Source: Rhodocytophaga aerolata (lineage in GTDB: Bacteria; Bacteroidota; Bacteroidia; Cytophagales; 172606-1). Taken from it: a stretch of DNA of 64,000 nt. Positions 1-8,731 of the stretch are shown here, piece after piece. A model generated the notes under the pieces. The model did not search any database. It worked only from the letters and a program-made list of their open reading frames with translations, and was not told the DNA's origin. The stretch covers positions 1 to 64,000 of the forward strand of contig NZ_JAUKPO010000036.1 in assembly GCF_030503435.1 (NCBI RefSeq), read 5' to 3'. Numbering within the stretch: the first letter of the stretch is position 1; every line of letters begins with the position of its first letter. A program made the translations under genes and the position numbers.

Positions 1-48
1 ACAAAGCTAATTCATTTTGAGCCCTTTATGCTTTTACTAATCCATAGT

Positions 49-864
49 TCACGTTCTATAACCTGAACCATCAGCAGAGAGCGTAAAGATGATGCCACTA
101 AGATTGGTGCCACCGGTTGCCTGGCCATACAAGTAGCCATCACTTGCCTCTATCAGGCCGCCTACAGGTATGTTAGCAGCGGCAAACGTCTTAATCAGCC
201 TAAACCCCGAGCCATCCGTAGAGAGCTTAAAAACCGTGCCCCCACTACTATTTATACCACCAACTGTCACCCCATATAAACTACCATCGCTTCCTTGAAT
301 GAGGCTGCCTATCGGAGAAGCGCCGTCGATGAAAAGGTTGTTCTTTATTACCCTAAACTCTGAGCCATCAAGGGCTAGCTTGAAGATGGTGCCTGCATCA
401 CCAGACCCACCAAACATGGCCTGGCCATACAAGTAGCCATCGCTTGCCTCTATCAGGCCGCCTGTAGGAAAAGCGCCGTCCGTAGAACGGGTAAAGTATT
501 TAATGACTGTAAACTCTGAGCCATCAGGAGCCAGTTTAAAGATGGCGCCATTATTCGTGGGGCCACCACTATTTGCCATGCCGTACAAATAGCCATCACT
601 TGCCTGGAGCAAGCTGCCTGTAGGACTATAAACATCCAGGCTGAAGGCGTGCTCCACGGTAAAATCTGTTCCGGTGCTTTTGAGCGAAAATGCTGTTCCG
701 GCACCCTTGGGGCCAGCGGCCGAAGTTAAGCCCCATAGCACCTCTTGCGCAAGGGAAGGCGTTGTAAGCAGGCAACAAAAAGGTAAAAGGATAGCCCATA
801 GGCAGCTCATCGCTAGGTTAGCGCAGCTAGGCTTGAGTGAAAAGGATGGTATCAATCGGTTCAT
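49..864 (-). CDS. Secreted GloVer-type tandem-repeat protein, short
   Basis: A signal peptide of about 40 residues ending near SLAQ is followed by about five repeats of 45-50 residues. Each repeat has the pattern SDGYLYG, then GG, then G-x-IFKL, DGS and F-x-VIK. This is the GloVer class of choice-of-anchor repeat proteins, which are secreted and probably beta-rich; their function is unknown. The last repeat stops after GSGYRT, before the usual end of a unit, and there is no C-terminal sorting domain. Proteins of this class are usually much longer, so this copy may be truncated. Two repeat units keep a nearly identical 43-nt stretch at DNA level (121-163 and 421-463, one mismatch), which suggests recent unit duplication or homogenisation. 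Confidence 0.7.
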   Translation of the reverse strand: MNRLIPSFSLKPSCANLAMSCLWAILLPFCCLLTTPSLAQEVLWGLTSAAGPKGAGTAFSLKSTGTDFTVEHAFSLDVYSPTGSLLQASDGYLYGMANSGGPTNNGAIFKLAPDGSEFTVIKYFTRSTDGAFPTGGLIEASDGYLYGQAMFGGSGDAGTIFKLALDGSEFRVIKNNLFIDGASPIGSLIQGSDGSLYGVTVGGINSSGGTVFKLSTDGSGFRLIKTFAAANIPVGGLIEASDGYLYGQATGGTNLSGIIFTLSADGSGYRT

Positions 865-1966
865 TGTATGGAAGGAGTTTGGTTAGGTGAGAGTAGAAAA
901 AGGGAACTATAACCACTACTTGCAGCTAGGGCACGGTCTGTTCTAGGTTAGGACAAAGCATGAGCATATGTATGGCTGGATCAAGCCTGTTGGGCCATTT
1001 ATAGAAAAATGTAGAGGAGTGGCCTAGTAAGCTGTGGAGCAGATAAATAGCCTCGTGGGTGGGCAGCGGATCAAATGCATAGGGGCAAAAAACTATGAAG
1101 TTAAAAGATAGAACCAAAAACAGCTACCCTACTAAACCTTGCGAGAACCTATACCTTTATAAGTTTGACTGCTACCATTCCACATCTAAATACCAGGAAA
1201 TGAAAAAAGAGCGTGGGTAGTGAAACTTTCTTCATCTCCGCATCCGGACTTGTTTACCTGCAGGCAAAGAGCAGCCTTGTTCTCCCTTAGATACCTACAA
1301 CCAGGAGAAAAACGATTTTAACTGCTGCCAATGAAAGATAAACTATAGAGTTGGTTTTATCAATACCCATTTTCAGGTATTTTATGCTAGCAAAACAGGT
1401 TTGTTTTCTATGGGCTTATCCGGCTATCGGTTGACAAAAGATCGTCTTTTGCTTTTAGCTAAAAAGAAACGGGAAGAGGAAGAAACAAAAAGTAAGGAGT
1501 TGAGTGCTATGCTTTCTCCTCCTGCCTATGGTGCCCATGTAGATGAAGGGAGGGCTTGAGTTAGGTTAAACGCCATAAAACTTAACAGTTTGGATAAATA
1601 GCAATGGATATTCTGATAGTGAATTATATCAATCAACCCTCGCCCAACGTTCAGTTTCCTAATGGCTATCAACGACTTTGGCTACCAAAAGAAATACCTT
1701 CTGAGTAGCTATATCTCCTTAGTAAGCGGTGCTGAAAAAATAAGGTTATAACACCTGAGACAAAAATTTGCGGCAACTATTTATCCGCCAACTACACGCT
1801 ACTAGAAGCAGGTTGTTTCCAAATAACAGCTATAAACACTCCCTGCTTAGCAATACTGGAAAGCTTTGTTAATGGCCACAAATCAGTAACCCGCAGTAAA
1901 GTAGGTGGTGTAATTACAAGCATGGCAGATGGATTAGCCGGTCAATGGAAAAGTTGTTTACTTGCC
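865..1966. other. Intergenic, 1.1 kb, possible gene remnant
   Basis: No convincing gene. An open stretch at 1410-1559 (+) could encode about 50 residues beginning MGLSGYRLTK with a Lys/Glu-rich middle. Bases 1421-1439 match 19476-19494 at 18 of 19 positions, and a second short block (gctaaaaa) follows in both. This suggests remnants of a shared degraded element, but neither copy is intact and I cannot name a family. Confidence 0.3.
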
Positions 1967-4255
1967 TTAAAACTGCTTCAGGTAAGTAACCTTTCCGATC
2001 AAATGCTGGCTATGTTGCCGTTCGGCAGAGATGGGGGTAAAGGCTCGCTGGTTATACACCAGGTACACAAAAGACAAAGGTTTGAACTCCCAGGCTAAGC
2101 GCATATTCCAGACATCCCGTTCACCTGCCGTATTTTTCTGATAGAAGCTGATTAATTGTAGCCTGGGATTGATGGCCAGCCGGCTCTCCAGGCTCAACAA
2201 GTGGATGGTAGGCGACCTTTGTTGAATACCTACCTGCTTAAGCCGATTATTTTCATAGCTTACTTGCAGGGAAATGTGGGGTATGGGAGAAGCCCGCAGG
2301 TTAACTTGTAAGTAGTCCATCGTTCCATTATAATATCCCCCTGTTTCATAATTTATCATATAAGAGATTTTTTTGGAGGGGTCACTTCCCAAGAGCACAT
2401 TGTATCGCAGAAAATGATACCTTCCGGCGGCAATATCTGTATCTAGGGGACTAAACGTGTCGTCAAGTTGCTGATAAATGCGGTTAATGAACACGCCGAG
2501 CATGCCACCCGATTGCAAGGTAAACCATACAGGGTTCAGGCTTACCTGCATTTCCTGAAACTTGCCGGTAGTAGCCTGGTGATAGAATTCGGAGAAAATT
2601 CCCGGCTCAAAACTTCGGATAAAGGCAGGCAGCCATTTGCTGCGGTTTACTAAGAAGAAACCAGGAGTGGTAGCAATGACATTGCTTCTGGAAACAAAGC
2701 CAACATCGGGCTTAAATTGCTCGCCAACGAATGCTTGTGTCCACCAGCCTACCAGTGAATTGCTGTTGTAGTTGAGCTGCATGTAGCCGGCTAAGCCCTT
2801 GCTTTTCTCCCCTGCATCGCTGGCACCTATAGCCATCAAATTTAACGATAAGGGCTGGCTCAGCCTGAAAAACCCATCGATGGCACCTACCGCATTAATA
2901 TTGCCAGCCAATGTATCCAAGGATTCTGTATGCTTTAGCGTCACTAAAGCTCCTAAGCGGTGTTGCTTCCCAATATTTTCTGAGTAACGGCCTACCGCAT
3001 AGGTAGAGGCAGCCTGAGCTGTACTTCCCCGCTGACGCATCAGCATCCCCCCATAGTTTCTGTCTGTAGAACGGTATACTACCCTGGCTCCTGCATCAAT
3101 GGGCAGCGGATTGCCCGACGCATCCAATCCAACTGAGCGGCTGAAAAAAGGTTGGATTCGCATGGCACCTCCAACCAGATCATCTGAAGGACTTAAGCCG
3201 GCGCCGAATAAACTGGCATTTTCCAGAAAAAACTGCCTTCGCTCGGGAAAAAATACAGAAAATCGTGAAACGTTATTTACCTGCCTGTCTACATCTGCCT
3301 GGGCAAAATCTGTATTGACTGTTACATCAAGTACGGTATTGGGGTTGACCGCCCATTTTACCTCCCCTCCGAATTTATAGCTAAAATTTTGCCCATACCC
3401 TACCTCACTGCCCTTATACTCATCAAAGGATGCTAACACATAAGGCTGTATGCGTACGTTAGGTGAAGGAGGCGGAGGCTGTAGATTAGTTAGTTGCCCG
3501 GCATAGGCCATACGCAAAGGAGAAAAAGCCCTGGGAAAAGGTGACCAGCCGGAAAGTTCATTGCTATAGCGCCTGTTGCGGAAAAAATTAATCCCCCAGG
3601 TTTGCCTCTCAGAGTCCGGATAGCGTAGGGTCTGCCAGGGAATAGCTATTTCGGCCACCCACCCGGAATCTGTTCTCGAGGTGCGTACCTTCCATAAGCC
3701 ATCCCAGTCGGTATCATACAGCAGGTCATCAAAAGATAGCAAATCACGCTGTGTTCCATAAGGGTTGGTCATAAAGGTCATCGCATTGCGCTGGTCGCTG
3801 AACCCATCAATGGCCACACCAAATACATCATGCGCGACATCCTCAAAGTCGCGTTGAAAATTGGGAGCCCGTAAACTTTTTTTACCCAACGAGTCCTGAC
3901 AGAAGGCAGCTATATAGAGAAAGGCATGATTATACACCATTTTTACTTCTGTATCGAAGTTTACCGGCTTTCCCTGGTAAGGTTCTACCTGTGTAAAGTT
4001 GGCCACAGGTGTAGCCTGCTGCCATTCTGTTTCCTCCAGCAATCCATCTATCTTTAGATTTCCCTGAACAGGGGTAGCTTCGATCGTTTTTTTTACAGTA
4101 TCAGGCTCAAATATGTCCTGACAAAAGGCTGAGGGTATATAAAGGTGCGTAGCAGCAATAAGAACAGAGAAAATAAGGCTACTAGTAGGATAAGCTTTAC
4201 TAGCTAATTTGCCAAATACAAGCACCTGTACTTTTACAGCAGTAATACAAAACAT
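1967..4255 (-). CDS. DUF5916 outer-membrane protein with CBM9-like N-terminus
   Basis: 762 residues. After a signal-like segment ending near SAFCQD comes a carbohydrate-binding family 9-like module (about residues 58-230). It starts with GNLKIDGLLEETEW and contains the conserved WGINFFRNRRY region. The rest is a DUF5916 barrel rich in alternating aromatic strands, with motifs such as PERRQFFLENASLF. Such proteins are outer-membrane barrels common in Bacteroidota; their substrate is unknown. Length and domain order are normal for the family. The gene stands alone, with long non-coding flanks on both sides. The start at 4255 gives an unusually long leader of about 45 residues; a later start is possible, but no better Met precedes the hydrophobic part. 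Confidence 0.85.
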   Translation of the reverse strand: MFCITAVKVQVLVFGKLASKAYPTSSLIFSVLIAATHLYIPSAFCQDIFEPDTVKKTIEATPVQGNLKIDGLLEETEWQQATPVANFTQVEPYQGKPVNFDTEVKMVYNHAFLYIAAFCQDSLGKKSLRAPNFQRDFEDVAHDVFGVAIDGFSDQRNAMTFMTNPYGTQRDLLSFDDLLYDTDWDGLWKVRTSRTDSGWVAEIAIPWQTLRYPDSERQTWGINFFRNRRYSNELSGWSPFPRAFSPLRMAYAGQLTNLQPPPPSPNVRIQPYVLASFDEYKGSEVGYGQNFSYKFGGEVKWAVNPNTVLDVTVNTDFAQADVDRQVNNVSRFSVFFPERRQFFLENASLFGAGLSPSDDLVGGAMRIQPFFSRSVGLDASGNPLPIDAGARVVYRSTDRNYGGMLMRQRGSTAQAASTYAVGRYSENIGKQHRLGALVTLKHTESLDTLAGNINAVGAIDGFFRLSQPLSLNLMAIGASDAGEKSKGLAGYMQLNYNSNSLVGWWTQAFVGEQFKPDVGFVSRSNVIATTPGFFLVNRSKWLPAFIRSFEPGIFSEFYHQATTGKFQEMQVSLNPVWFTLQSGGMLGVFINRIYQQLDDTFSPLDTDIAAGRYHFLRYNVLLGSDPSKKISYMINYETGGYYNGTMDYLQVNLRASPIPHISLQVSYENNRLKQVGIQQRSPTIHLLSLESRLAINPRLQLISFYQKNTAGERDVWNMRLAWEFKPLSFVYLVYNQRAFTPISAERQHSQHLIGKVTYLKQF

Positions 4256-4795
4256 ATAAGGGTGAACGCCTAAAAATCCTTGCCAAATATATCACTTATC
4301 GGCCAATATCGATGGTGCTTGGATTGATTAACTTTTTGTGAAAAGCTAGTCAGCTAGCCAATTAGCAGAAGCTAATCAAGGGAGAAGTGTTACTTTCCGT
4401 AGTAGGCTATTTAGTGTAGGTAAGAGGGGAGCAGCTAATGGCCTGTGCCTAAGGCCCTACAAGGCTATCTGCGTTGTGCCCATACATGGAGTTTCTTAGA
4501 ACAAAAAAATCAAAGTACTTAGCTTTCCTCTACATCATTCTCTGTGAGGCAAAAGCCGTTTTCTGCTAGGAGCTGAAAACCAAAATTAGCATATAATTTT
4601 TATGGGTTGATACCCTGATATAAACACTATGCTATTGATTTTCAGTGGATTGACGGAATTTTTATTGCTACTGTCTACCTTTTATCCACTTGCTCTGTTG
4701 GGAAGTCGTCTTTTAGTCCACCTTCTTTTTTTGGGGATTGCAAGCCCTTGCCCTTGTTTTGTCACAAGTTTAGTATTCACCAAATTCTGAAAAAA
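4256..4795. other. Intergenic, 540 bp
   Basis: Non-coding stretch between the divergently oriented DUF5916 gene and the small orphan pair. I see no RNA gene, repeat or clear operator. An upstream in-frame TTG at 4748 could extend the next gene by 16 residues but adds nothing protein-like. Confidence 0.4.
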
Positions 4796-5029
4796 ATGAT
4801 GACAGACCACTTTGCCAGCCGCGCGCAATTCCTGGCAGCTTATGCTGAGGAAAAAGGCATCTCCTGGAAACAGGATGCGCAACACCTGCCTAAAGGCGAC
4901 CATTTCGCACGCTTGGGCTTTTTAGCTGACCGTTTAGGGATATCTTTTGCGCTAGCCCTGGACGAAGCACTAACCAAAGAAACTCTTCACAACCTATCAA
5001 ACAAGAAAGACCATGCCAGAATTAGCTGA
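4796..5029 (+). CDS. Small hypothetical protein, 77 aa
   Basis: I do not recognise this protein. From the ATG at 4796 it reads MMTDHFASRAQFLAAYAEEK and continues as an amphipathic, probably helical polypeptide without signal peptide or membrane segment. Its 3' end overlaps the next gene by 17 bases (5013-5029) in a different frame, which supports translational coupling and supports both being real genes. An upstream TTG at 4748 is the alternative start. Function unknown; probably cytoplasmic. Confidence 0.5.
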   Translation: MMTDHFASRAQFLAAYAEEKGISWKQDAQHLPKGDHFARLGFLADRLGISFALALDEALTKETLHNLSNKKDHARIS

Positions 5030-5399
5030 TTATGAAGTTGCTGCCAGTTCAACTTTTCTCTCGGCAGGTAAACTGCTGAGTACTACTTTTAATAGCGGAG
5101 GCAGAAACGCCGGAAAGCGTGCATATGCTCAGATATCTGCCCTTGGAGGCCTGAAAACAAATGTTCAGGGCATGGGTTTTAGAATGGTCCTCAATGGCAC
5201 CTCTATTGGCACGCACTATGTCAGCCGGTTCCAGGAGGGTCAAAACTTTGTTATTTATGATCAGATGCTGGTAGAATTTTCATCGGATCTGCTTAAACCA
5301 AGTGGAGACAATACGTTTGTGCTCCTTCCGCAATATACCGACCAAACAGATTATTGCTGGATTGGAACCGCTATTGTGCACTTTCGGCAGAATAGCTAA
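5013..5399 (+). CDS. Hypothetical beta-rich protein, 128 aa
   Basis: Unrecognised protein starting MPELADYEVAAS. It has Gly/Ser/Thr-rich stretches alternating with hydrophobic segments (GFRMVLNGTSIGTHYVSRF, NTFVLLPQY, WIGTAIVHF). This looks like a small beta-sandwich or barrel, perhaps a binding module. No signal peptide or membrane helix is visible. The start overlaps the preceding 77-aa gene by 17 bases, so the two are probably co-translated. A strong hairpin at 5412-5440 ends the transcript, which makes the pair a complete two-gene unit. Confidence 0.6.
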   Translation: MPELADYEVAASSTFLSAGKLLSTTFNSGGRNAGKRAYAQISALGGLKTNVQGMGFRMVLNGTSIGTHYVSRFQEGQNFVIYDQMLVEFSSDLLKPSGDNTFVLLPQYTDQTDYCWIGTAIVHFRQNS

Positions 5400-5411
5400 A
5401 TGTAGCAATAC

Positions 5412-5440
5412 AGGCACCGCTGGTAATTCGAGCGGTGCCT
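5412..5440 (+). terminator. Hairpin terminator after the orphan gene pair
   Basis: Perfect 10-bp stem (arms AGGCACCGCT at 5412-5421 and AGCGGTGCCT at 5431-5440) with a 9-nt loop, 12 nt after the stop at 5399. The T-tract after it is weak (ttgctt), so termination may be partial. Confidence 0.65.
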
Positions 5441-5813
5441 TTGCTTACTGCTTGTTGGCTTGCCTAAGAAGAATTGCTTCTAGTTGGATCAGGTATTCCA
5501 AAGGGCAGGTTATTATATAATACATGCTTACTTTAAGTGAATGATGGCCGAAAATACGTCAGCACACCCCTAAAGCTAAAGAGGAGTTAATATGCTTATC
5601 TCTTTCCTCAGCTTGCAGAGTTTGAGTCTGCATTTACCCCGCATTTGAACTTTTGACATACCTCATTGTACATTCACAGCACAGACTACGTTAAGCATCC
5701 GCTAAAATAAAGTGGTTAATCTTAAAGCCCAACCTGATAAACTCTTCCATAGGCTAAAGTCAGGTTTATAGATACTTGGCTGTCTAAAGCATGATACCCT
5801 GCATGAAGAGGTA
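5441..5813. other. Intergenic, convergent
   Basis: Gap of about 370 bp between the terminator of the orphan pair and the 3' end of the serine hydrolase on the other strand. Nothing else recognisable. Confidence 0.4.
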
Positions 5814-6869
5814 TTAGTGTTGGTACTCAGCAAATGCCTCAAGTAAGTGCTCAAGTAAATGATCAATGGATAGCGTAGGCGTGTTGAAAAAATTACTCCC
5901 ATAGATGACTATCACGGCCTCTAGTTGGGGAATGATAAATAATCGCTGGTCGCCCCATCCCCGCGCAGCTATCACCTCTATTTTACCTTGATGGGTAAGC
6001 CTCCACCATTGATAGCCATACTCGAAGCGGGTTCCCCACCCATTTGCTCTGTTTGTCGCAAAATGGGCTTGTACAGACTCATCGATCCATTGCTGGGAAA
6101 CGATACGCTTGCCTTGCCAAACGCCACCGTTTAGTACCATTTGTCCTATCTTGAGCAAATCCCTGGCAGACAGAAATAATCCTCCCCCGGTATGATATTG
6201 TCCTTTCTTTGTGCTCTGCCATTTGTAATGCGTGATGGAAAGCGGCCTAAAAAGATATTGGTTAGCAAACGCTTCTACGGTTTGTCCTGATACCCGTTGA
6301 ACAATACCTCCCAAAGCAATCGAGCAGCCACTGTTGTAGTAGAAGCGGCTTCCCGGTGGCTCCTTCATCGGCTGGCTCAAGAAGTAGCCTATATAATCTT
6401 TGCTGTCGTTCATGGCCAGCTGATCATTGGTTTTCCGGTCTACTACTCCTTCTTCCTGCCAGTCGATACCAGAGGACATGGTTAATAAATCCTTCACCCG
6501 TATCCTGGTTTTAAGCGAATCAGTAAAGTAAGTATGAGGAAAAAAGCGGGTAATGGGTTCCTCTACTGATGGTAAATAACCCTGATCCAGAAGAATACCG
6601 ACAAGTAAAGCATTGATACTTTTAGTAGCAGACTGTAGCGTATGTAGCTTTGAGGAATGATATTTATGGAAGTATTGCTCAAAAAGTAGCTTATCTCTAA
6701 CAGATACCAAAACAGCATCCACTTGCCCAAAATCTCCGGCCCTTATCTGCTCATTAACTTTGTTGAGTTGCATAGAGTCAAGGGTGCCTTGCGCAAGGAT
6801 GCATGCAGGAGGAAGGCATGAAAGGAAAAAAGACAGGATCAATAAAGTTGGCTTGATGAAAGAAAGCAT
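5814..6869 (-). CDS. Serine hydrolase, class C beta-lactamase family
   Basis: 351 residues from the ATG at 6869; an upstream in-frame TTG at 6893 would overlap the next gene upstream. A signal peptide (hydrophobic run LLILSFFLSCL, then ILAQG) directs export. The catalytic S-A-T-K (SxxK, about Ser80) and the second motif Y-Y-N-S are present, followed by a GWGTRFEYGYQWW region typical of the beta-lactamase/D-Ala-D-Ala carboxypeptidase fold. These proteins are periplasmic or surface hydrolases acting on peptidoglycan peptides, esters or beta-lactams; the substrate cannot be read from sequence. It lies directly downstream of the small membrane protein at 6887-7180 and is probably co-transcribed with it. 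Confidence 0.85.
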   Translation of the reverse strand: MLSFIKPTLLILSFFLSCLPPACILAQGTLDSMQLNKVNEQIRAGDFGQVDAVLVSVRDKLLFEQYFHKYHSSKLHTLQSATKSINALLVGILLDQGYLPSVEEPITRFFPHTYFTDSLKTRIRVKDLLTMSSGIDWQEEGVVDRKTNDQLAMNDSKDYIGYFLSQPMKEPPGSRFYYNSGCSIALGGIVQRVSGQTVEAFANQYLFRPLSITHYKWQSTKKGQYHTGGGLFLSARDLLKIGQMVLNGGVWQGKRIVSQQWIDESVQAHFATNRANGWGTRFEYGYQWWRLTHQGKIEVIAARGWGDQRLFIIPQLEAVIVIYGSNFFNTPTLSIDHLLEHLLEAFAEYQH

Positions 6870-6886
6870 AAGGAATAGGTACAGCC

Positions 6887-7180
6887 TTACCAAGGCCGAG
6901 GGCTAGCCGGTATGGAAAGATATAGACTCTTTACCAGCCAAACAACAGATAGCCTAGCTAAATCATGCGTGTACGCTGAAACTTCCTTCACCCTTGCTTC
7001 AAAAGACAGGTCATAGACCTGCCCCTTATACATTACCAGATTACCGCGTTTGTTCTTCTTGGCTTTTGTCCGAAAACTTAGAGCCAGACACAAGTATACC
7101 TTCCAAAAAGTAGACTGGGCTAAACCTATCAAAACTATTACCCCAATACCTAAGCTGACAGCCAATATACTTTGTATCAT
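6887..7180 (-). CDS. Small hypothetical membrane protein, 97 aa
   Basis: Starts with an ATG and an N-terminal membrane segment (ILAVSLGIGVIVLIGLAQS), then a short basic stretch (FRTKAKKNKRG) and a soluble tail. No family recognised. It ends 17 bases before the ATG of the secreted serine hydrolase on the same strand, or overlaps that gene by 7 bases if its TTG is used, so the two probably form an operon. The promoter region is shared with the divergent Crp/Fnr gene at 7299. Confidence 0.5.
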   Translation of the reverse strand: MIQSILAVSLGIGVIVLIGLAQSTFWKVYLCLALSFRTKAKKNKRGNLVMYKGQVYDLSFEARVKEVSAYTHDLARLSVVWLVKSLYLSIPASPRPW

Positions 7181-7252
7181 CTAAACTTTCCATCTTCACG
7201 CCACAACATTTAACTTACATAACCCTGCTCTATCTTGCTACTTAGGCCTACC

Positions 7253-7264
7253 GGACATTTGTCC
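7253..7264. promoter_or_regulatory. Inverted repeat GGACATTTGTCC, putative Crp/Fnr operator
   Basis: Five-base arms GGACA and TGTCC around TT, 34 nt before the Crp/Fnr start at 7299 and about 72 nt before the divergent gene at 7180. The same 12-mer occurs at 11043-11054 upstream of the second Crp/Fnr gene, and its GACATTTGTC core occurs at 51773-51782 beside the third. I infer an autoregulatory or divergent operator. Confidence 0.6.
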
Positions 7265-7298
7265 TTTTATGCAAAAGTAAGAATAGTGATCTTTGTGT

Positions 7299-7973
7299 AT
7301 GCAATACCACTTACTCTCTCAATACAGGACAGCGGTCATTCAATATTTAACTAACCATAAGCAGTTATTTGAAAAATATAGCATCAGCCCTGTGCTGCAC
7401 CAACCACGTCAAACGCTGCTCAAACAGGATGCTGCACCACATAGTGTTTTTATCCTTTCCTCTGGCCTGGTGAAAGTCGTACATACTACCTCTCTGGGCC
7501 AGAGATTTACCTGGGGTGTTTTTGAAAGAGGAGAAGTAGTAGGAGATGTGGAAGCGATTATGAACATGCACTACTTCAGCACGGTAGAGACCGTAACCCA
7601 ATGCAGCCTCTGGAAAGTGGCTCCTGAACAATTTTTGCAAATGCTCTCAGAAGATGCCGGTTTTAATCTGTTGATTCATCAAGCCATGATTTCTAAACTT
7701 CTGAACACCTCTTATAAAGCAGCTATTCAGTCTACCAATAAACTTTTCTACTCGCTACTCATTGTTTTGCGTGAGTTCTCCAGGCTCAATGAGCTAGAGA
7801 TCTCTAAGCAACTACTTTCAGAGACCTTAGGTACCTCTTTGCGGAATTTGAACAGATTATTAGTTGAGTTAGAGCAGGAAAAGGTCATCAGGATAGAGCA
7901 CACCCTGATCAAAGAAATCAACTTTCCTGGTTTGCAACAAAAAATCCATGCCTATGAAAACGCTATACAATAA
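7299..7973 (+). CDS. Crp/Fnr-family transcriptional regulator
   Basis: 225 residues from the ATG at 7299; a TTG two codons upstream is less likely. The N-terminal half is a cyclic-nucleotide-binding-like beta-roll (about residues 30-125: VFILSSGLVKVVHTT, FERGEVVGDVEAI). A helical connector follows, then a winged HTH near the C-terminus (LSETLGTSLRNLNRLLVELEQEKVI). I see no Fnr-type Cys cluster, so redox sensing by iron-sulfur is unlikely; the ligand is unknown. The gene overlaps the CatA-like acyltransferase by 26 bases. An inverted repeat at 7253-7264, shared with another Crp/Fnr gene in the window, suggests autoregulation. Confidence 0.85.
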   Translation: MQYHLLSQYRTAVIQYLTNHKQLFEKYSISPVLHQPRQTLLKQDAAPHSVFILSSGLVKVVHTTSLGQRFTWGVFERGEVVGDVEAIMNMHYFSTVETVTQCSLWKVAPEQFLQMLSEDAGFNLLIHQAMISKLLNTSYKAAIQSTNKLFYSLLIVLREFSRLNELEISKQLLSETLGTSLRNLNRLLVELEQEKVIRIEHTLIKEINFPGLQQKIHAYENAIQ

Positions 7974-8688
7974 AACACCTTTCCTGACAAAGGGATGGGC
8001 GCGGGAAGAGACTTTTAACTTCTTCCTGTCCTTTTCTCAACCTTACTTTAATGTGCATACAGAAATAAATATTACCAGCCTCTATCATTATGCAAAGTGG
8101 GAACGGCTGTCGGTATTTCTATCTTATTTGCATGCTGCCACAGAAGCGATGCGCAAAACAGAGAACTTTTTGTTAAGAATAGAGGAGACTGAGGTAGTAA
8201 AGTATGAGGCGGTAGATGTATCCACAACCGTGTTGACAGATAGTAAAACCCTGTCTTTTGTACACCTGCCTCACCACCCGGACCTACCTACTTTTTGCCG
8301 GGAGGCCTCTCAACTGGTAAAAGAGGTACAAAAGAACAATAAGCTCTTCAATGGCTATAATGGCTCTGACTTATATCATGCCACTACACTACCCTGGTTT
8401 AAGTTCCATGGTATGGAGCATGCCTATGAGGACAAGTCAAAAGATGCCATTCCCAAACTAACTTTTGGCAGGTTGGAGTGGAGAGGCAATCAGGTGATAC
8501 TTCCGGTAAGTATACGGGTACACCATGCCCTGGTAGACGGCTACCAAATACACGTATTTCTGGAAAATATGCAGCTAAGTATGCAGGCTGCCGTTACTGT
8601 TAGTGCTGCAAAGCCAAAGCATACACTTGAGAGAATGAAATCCATGCGTCGATTTTTAAAACCGATCATGCAAGCCTATAATCTATAG
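7948..8688 (+). CDS. CatA-like chloramphenicol acetyltransferase family protein
   Basis: 246 residues. Aligns by eye along its length with trimeric chloramphenicol O-acetyltransferases: WAREETFNFFLSFSQPYFNVHTEI near the N-terminus, LPWFKFHGMEH in the middle, and the catalytic HHALVDGYQ (His193, Asp197). It has about 25-30 extra residues at the C-terminus compared with classical enzymes. The reaction would be acetyl transfer from acetyl-CoA, but divergent chromosomal members need not act on chloramphenicol. It starts inside the end of the Crp/Fnr gene, a 26-base overlap that implies coupled translation; a second ATG at 7954 is equally possible. A weak hairpin terminator follows. Confidence 0.8.
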   Translation: MPMKTLYNKTPFLTKGWAREETFNFFLSFSQPYFNVHTEINITSLYHYAKWERLSVFLSYLHAATEAMRKTENFLLRIEETEVVKYEAVDVSTTVLTDSKTLSFVHLPHHPDLPTFCREASQLVKEVQKNNKLFNGYNGSDLYHATTLPWFKFHGMEHAYEDKSKDAIPKLTFGRLEWRGNQVILPVSIRVHHALVDGYQIHVFLENMQLSMQAAVTVSAAKPKHTLERMKSMRRFLKPIMQAYNL

Positions 8689-8690
8689 TT

Positions 8691-8708
8691 ACCTTAAAAG
8701 GTTTTTTT
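8691..8708 (+). terminator. Short hairpin with T-run after the CatA-like gene
   Basis: 5-bp stem (ACCTT / AAGGT, 2-nt spacer) followed by seven T residues, starting 3 nt after the stop. The stem is short, so efficiency is uncertain. Confidence 0.4.
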
Positions 8709-8731
8709 AAAGGATTACTACCAGTTAGGGC

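Noticed and set aside
926-1117. 63-aa frame upstream of the GloVer-repeat gene
   Set aside because: No motif, no neighbouring signal, likely chance.
7948-8688. Calling the CatA-like gene a chloramphenicol resistance gene
   Set aside because: Fold and catalytic residues fit, but divergence and the C-terminal extension make the substrate uncertain.
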